A DNA stretch of 64,000 nucleotides from Streptomyces corallincola (GTDB lineage Bacteria; Actinomycetota; Actinomycetes; Streptomycetales; Streptomycetaceae). The stretch is taken from assembly GCF_019104725.1 (NCBI RefSeq), contig NZ_JAHRXF010000008.1, forward strand, positions 109,674 through 173,673, written 5' to 3'. Under the pieces are notes generated by a model, which was given only the letters and a program-made list of their open reading frames with translations, was not told where the DNA came from and did not search any database. This document shows positions 62,262 through 64,000 of the stretch, one piece after another (the first letter of the stretch is position 1; each line of letters opens with the position of its first letter). The translations under genes were made by a program, and so were the position numbers.

Positions 62262-64000
62262 GGGGCCACTCTCGCGTGTGCGGGGAACTGCGTCACTTTG
62301 AGACCGGATAGGTTCTGGGATGAAGGGCCATCCCCGCGTGTGCGGGGAAGCTGGGTGCGGGCCGTCCTCTGTGACGTCAGCCCCAGGGACCACCCCCGCA
62401 GGTGCGGGGAGATGGCCGACGGCATCATGCGCGTGAAATGGGACAAAGGACCACCCCCGCGTGTGCGGGGAGCTGCGCTGGCCGTACGACATGCTCAAGG
62501 CGGTCAAGGGACCACCCCCGCCTGCGCGGGGACCTGTCGTACTGCTCGCGCGGGTACACGTCCCGGCCGGGACCACCCCCGCCTGCGCGGGGACCTGAAG
62601 CAGGGCCTGAAGGACGTCACGCACCGGACGGGACCACCCCCGCCTGCGCGGGGATCTGTGATTGCGGGCCTACCCCGCCAAGGAGGACGATGGACCCCCC
62701 GCCTGCGCGGGGACCTGTCCAGCGGTGCAGGGGGATGCGGTCGGAGACCGGGGACCACCCCCGCCTGCGCGGGGACCTGATCCACCATGCGTGCACGGTG
62801 CCCTTGCACAGGGGACCACCCCCGCCTGCGCGGGGACCTGCACCCCAGCCCGTCGAGACCACCGACCGGCACGGGACCACCCCCGCGTGTGCGGGGACCT
62901 GGAGCGGTGGCAGGTGATCGGGGAGCCGATGGAAGGACCACCCCCGCGTGCGCGGGGACCTGTCACCCTCACAAACAAGTTCCTTCCTTCGGAAAGGACC
63001 ACCCCCGCCTGCGCGGGGAGCTGCTGCCCACCCACCTACGTGCAGGAGACCCTCCGGGACCACCCCCGCCTGCGCGGGGAGCTGATCGACCCCGACAGGG
63101 TCGTCTGCTGCGCCGTGGGACCACCCCCGCCTGCGCGGGGAGCTGGAATGACATCAATGGAGAGCTGCAGGTATGACGGGACCACCCCCGCCTGCGCGGG
63201 GAGCTGGTGTTCAGCGCCGGGGGGTTCTGCGCGACCGGGGGACCACCCCCGCCTGCGCGGGGAGCTGGCGCTGGCCGAACACCCGGAGTGGGAAGCGGCG
63301 GGACCACCCCCGCCTGCGCGGGGAGCTGCTCGGTTGCGTGCTCCGTGTGCTCCTGGGCGAGGGACCACCCCCGCCTGCGCGGGGAGCTGTCCTGATGGAC
63401 AGCCAGTTCGACATGTCCGATGGGACCACCCCCGCCTGCGCGGGGACCTGACTGCGCCGCTTCACCGACTTCCTCGTCTCCGGGGACCACCCCCGCCTGC
63501 GCGGGGACCTGCTCATCGCAGACACCCTCGGGAGTCTGCGGCAGGGACCACCCCCGCCTGCGCGGGGACCTGGCACCAGCACCTGGACGGCGCGGCGCTG
63601 CCACTGGGACCACCCCCGCCTGCGCGGGGACCTGCGCTGTCCACACCAGTCGCAGCAGGTCACGGCGGGACCACCCCCGCCTGCGCGGGGACCTGCCAGC
63701 GCCCGCCCGCCACCCCACGCACCAGCCGGGACCACCCCCGCCTGCGCGGGGACCTGATTCGCCACAGATCGCCCAGCGTGGTGGGGTCGGGACCACCCCC
63801 GCCTGCGCGGGGACCTGACGCCGCCGGACAGGTAGCTGTCGGGGGTCTCGGGACCACCCCCGCCTGCGCGGGGACCTGCTCGGCTCGGTAGGCGTTGAGC
63901 ATCCGCTCGGTCTGCGCCTTGGCGTCAGCGGTGGGACCACCCCCGCCTGCGCGGGGACCTGACTCTCGACGCCGAGGGGCGGATCTCCACCCAAGGACCA
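62262..64000 (-). CRISPR. Type I-E-like CRISPR array, trailer end inside window, leader beyond right edge
   Basis: 28 repeats plus a partial 29th, 29 bp on a 61-62-bp period, core CCCCGCCTGCGCGGGG flanked by GGGACCAC and ACCTG on the plus strand. First bases: 62262, 62324, 62386, 62447, 62508, 62569, 62630, 62691, 62751, 62812, 62873, 62934, 62995, 63056, 63117, 63178, 63239, 63300, 63361, 63422, 63483, 63544, 63606, 63667, 63728, 63789, 63850, 63933, 63994. Spacers are 32-33 nt except one of 54 nt. Read on the minus strand the repeat has CCCCGC-loop-GCGGGG followed by an 8-nt handle, as in E. coli type I-E. Decay of the leftmost repeats marks that side as the trailer. No cas gene is in the window. 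Confidence 0.97.

Noticed and set aside
62214..63994. Long open frames of [11 protein letters not shown] and PRRRGWS repeats on both strands at the right end
   Set aside because: They are translations of the CRISPR repeats; the 61-bp period and spacer diversity identify an array, not a protein repeat.

Overview
The window is high-GC DNA from a Streptomyces (or very close relative). The evidence is the codon bias, an SsgA-like sporulation protein, DasR-type (dre) operators beside N-acetylglucosamine PTS genes, a mec-cysO-cysM sulfur cluster, and a gene order that from memory resembles part of the S. coelicolor core chromosome (hppD, ssgG, pncB, clpS, cysM, nagE2/nagE1/nagF, rph). All functions are called from sequence recognition; no database search was run.

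0-16 kb: a partial glycine-betaine-type ABC transporter (ATPase with C-terminal CBS region, permease) sits downstream of an Lrp/AsnC regulator that is divergent from hppD. Then come a TPR protein, a GlcD-like FAD oxidase, ssgG, two RDD membrane proteins, a secreted M6 metalloprotease, NAD-salvage genes (pncA, pncB), clpS and a DUF2017 protein. 16-30 kb: an amino-acid permease, the mec-cysO-cysM cysteine route, a secreted S53 peptidase, a membrane-anchored PemK-like protein, an MBL hydrolase, the GlcNAc phosphotransferase genes with three dre-like sites, RNase PH and a DUF1707 protein. 30-46 kb: TerC, a DUF990-type ABC exporter, a large class A PBP, a 5'-truncated SMR gene, a GroES-like protein, Bcp peroxiredoxin, an unusual tRNA with anticodon UAG, rdgB, an MFS carrier, DUF445, a secreted SGNH hydrolase and DUF2267.

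46.4-53.6 kb is an accessory island of lower GC: an HTH regulator divergent from an operon of a Zn-finger/HNH-like protein, a ParB-like protein, a SNF2 ATPase and a DNA cytosine methyltransferase, with a convergent vsr overlapping the methyltransferase 3' end. A recurring AGCAAGT/ACTTGCTT element lies in the divergent promoter region and again upstream of the methyltransferase. I regard this as a candidate restriction-like defence system and the most interesting part of the window.

53.6-62.2 kb returns to ordinary content: a TPR/SEC-C protein, a permease remnant, a YidC-like insertase, an FAH-family hydrolase, an F420-type LLM oxidoreductase, a UPF0303 protein, and a Gfo/Idh oxidoreductase divergent from a ROK regulator with a perfect palindrome between them. 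62.26-64.0 kb is the trailer half of a type I-E-like CRISPR array running off the right edge. It shows alternating repeat-variant blocks and one 54-nt spacer. Leader and cas genes are expected beyond position 64000.
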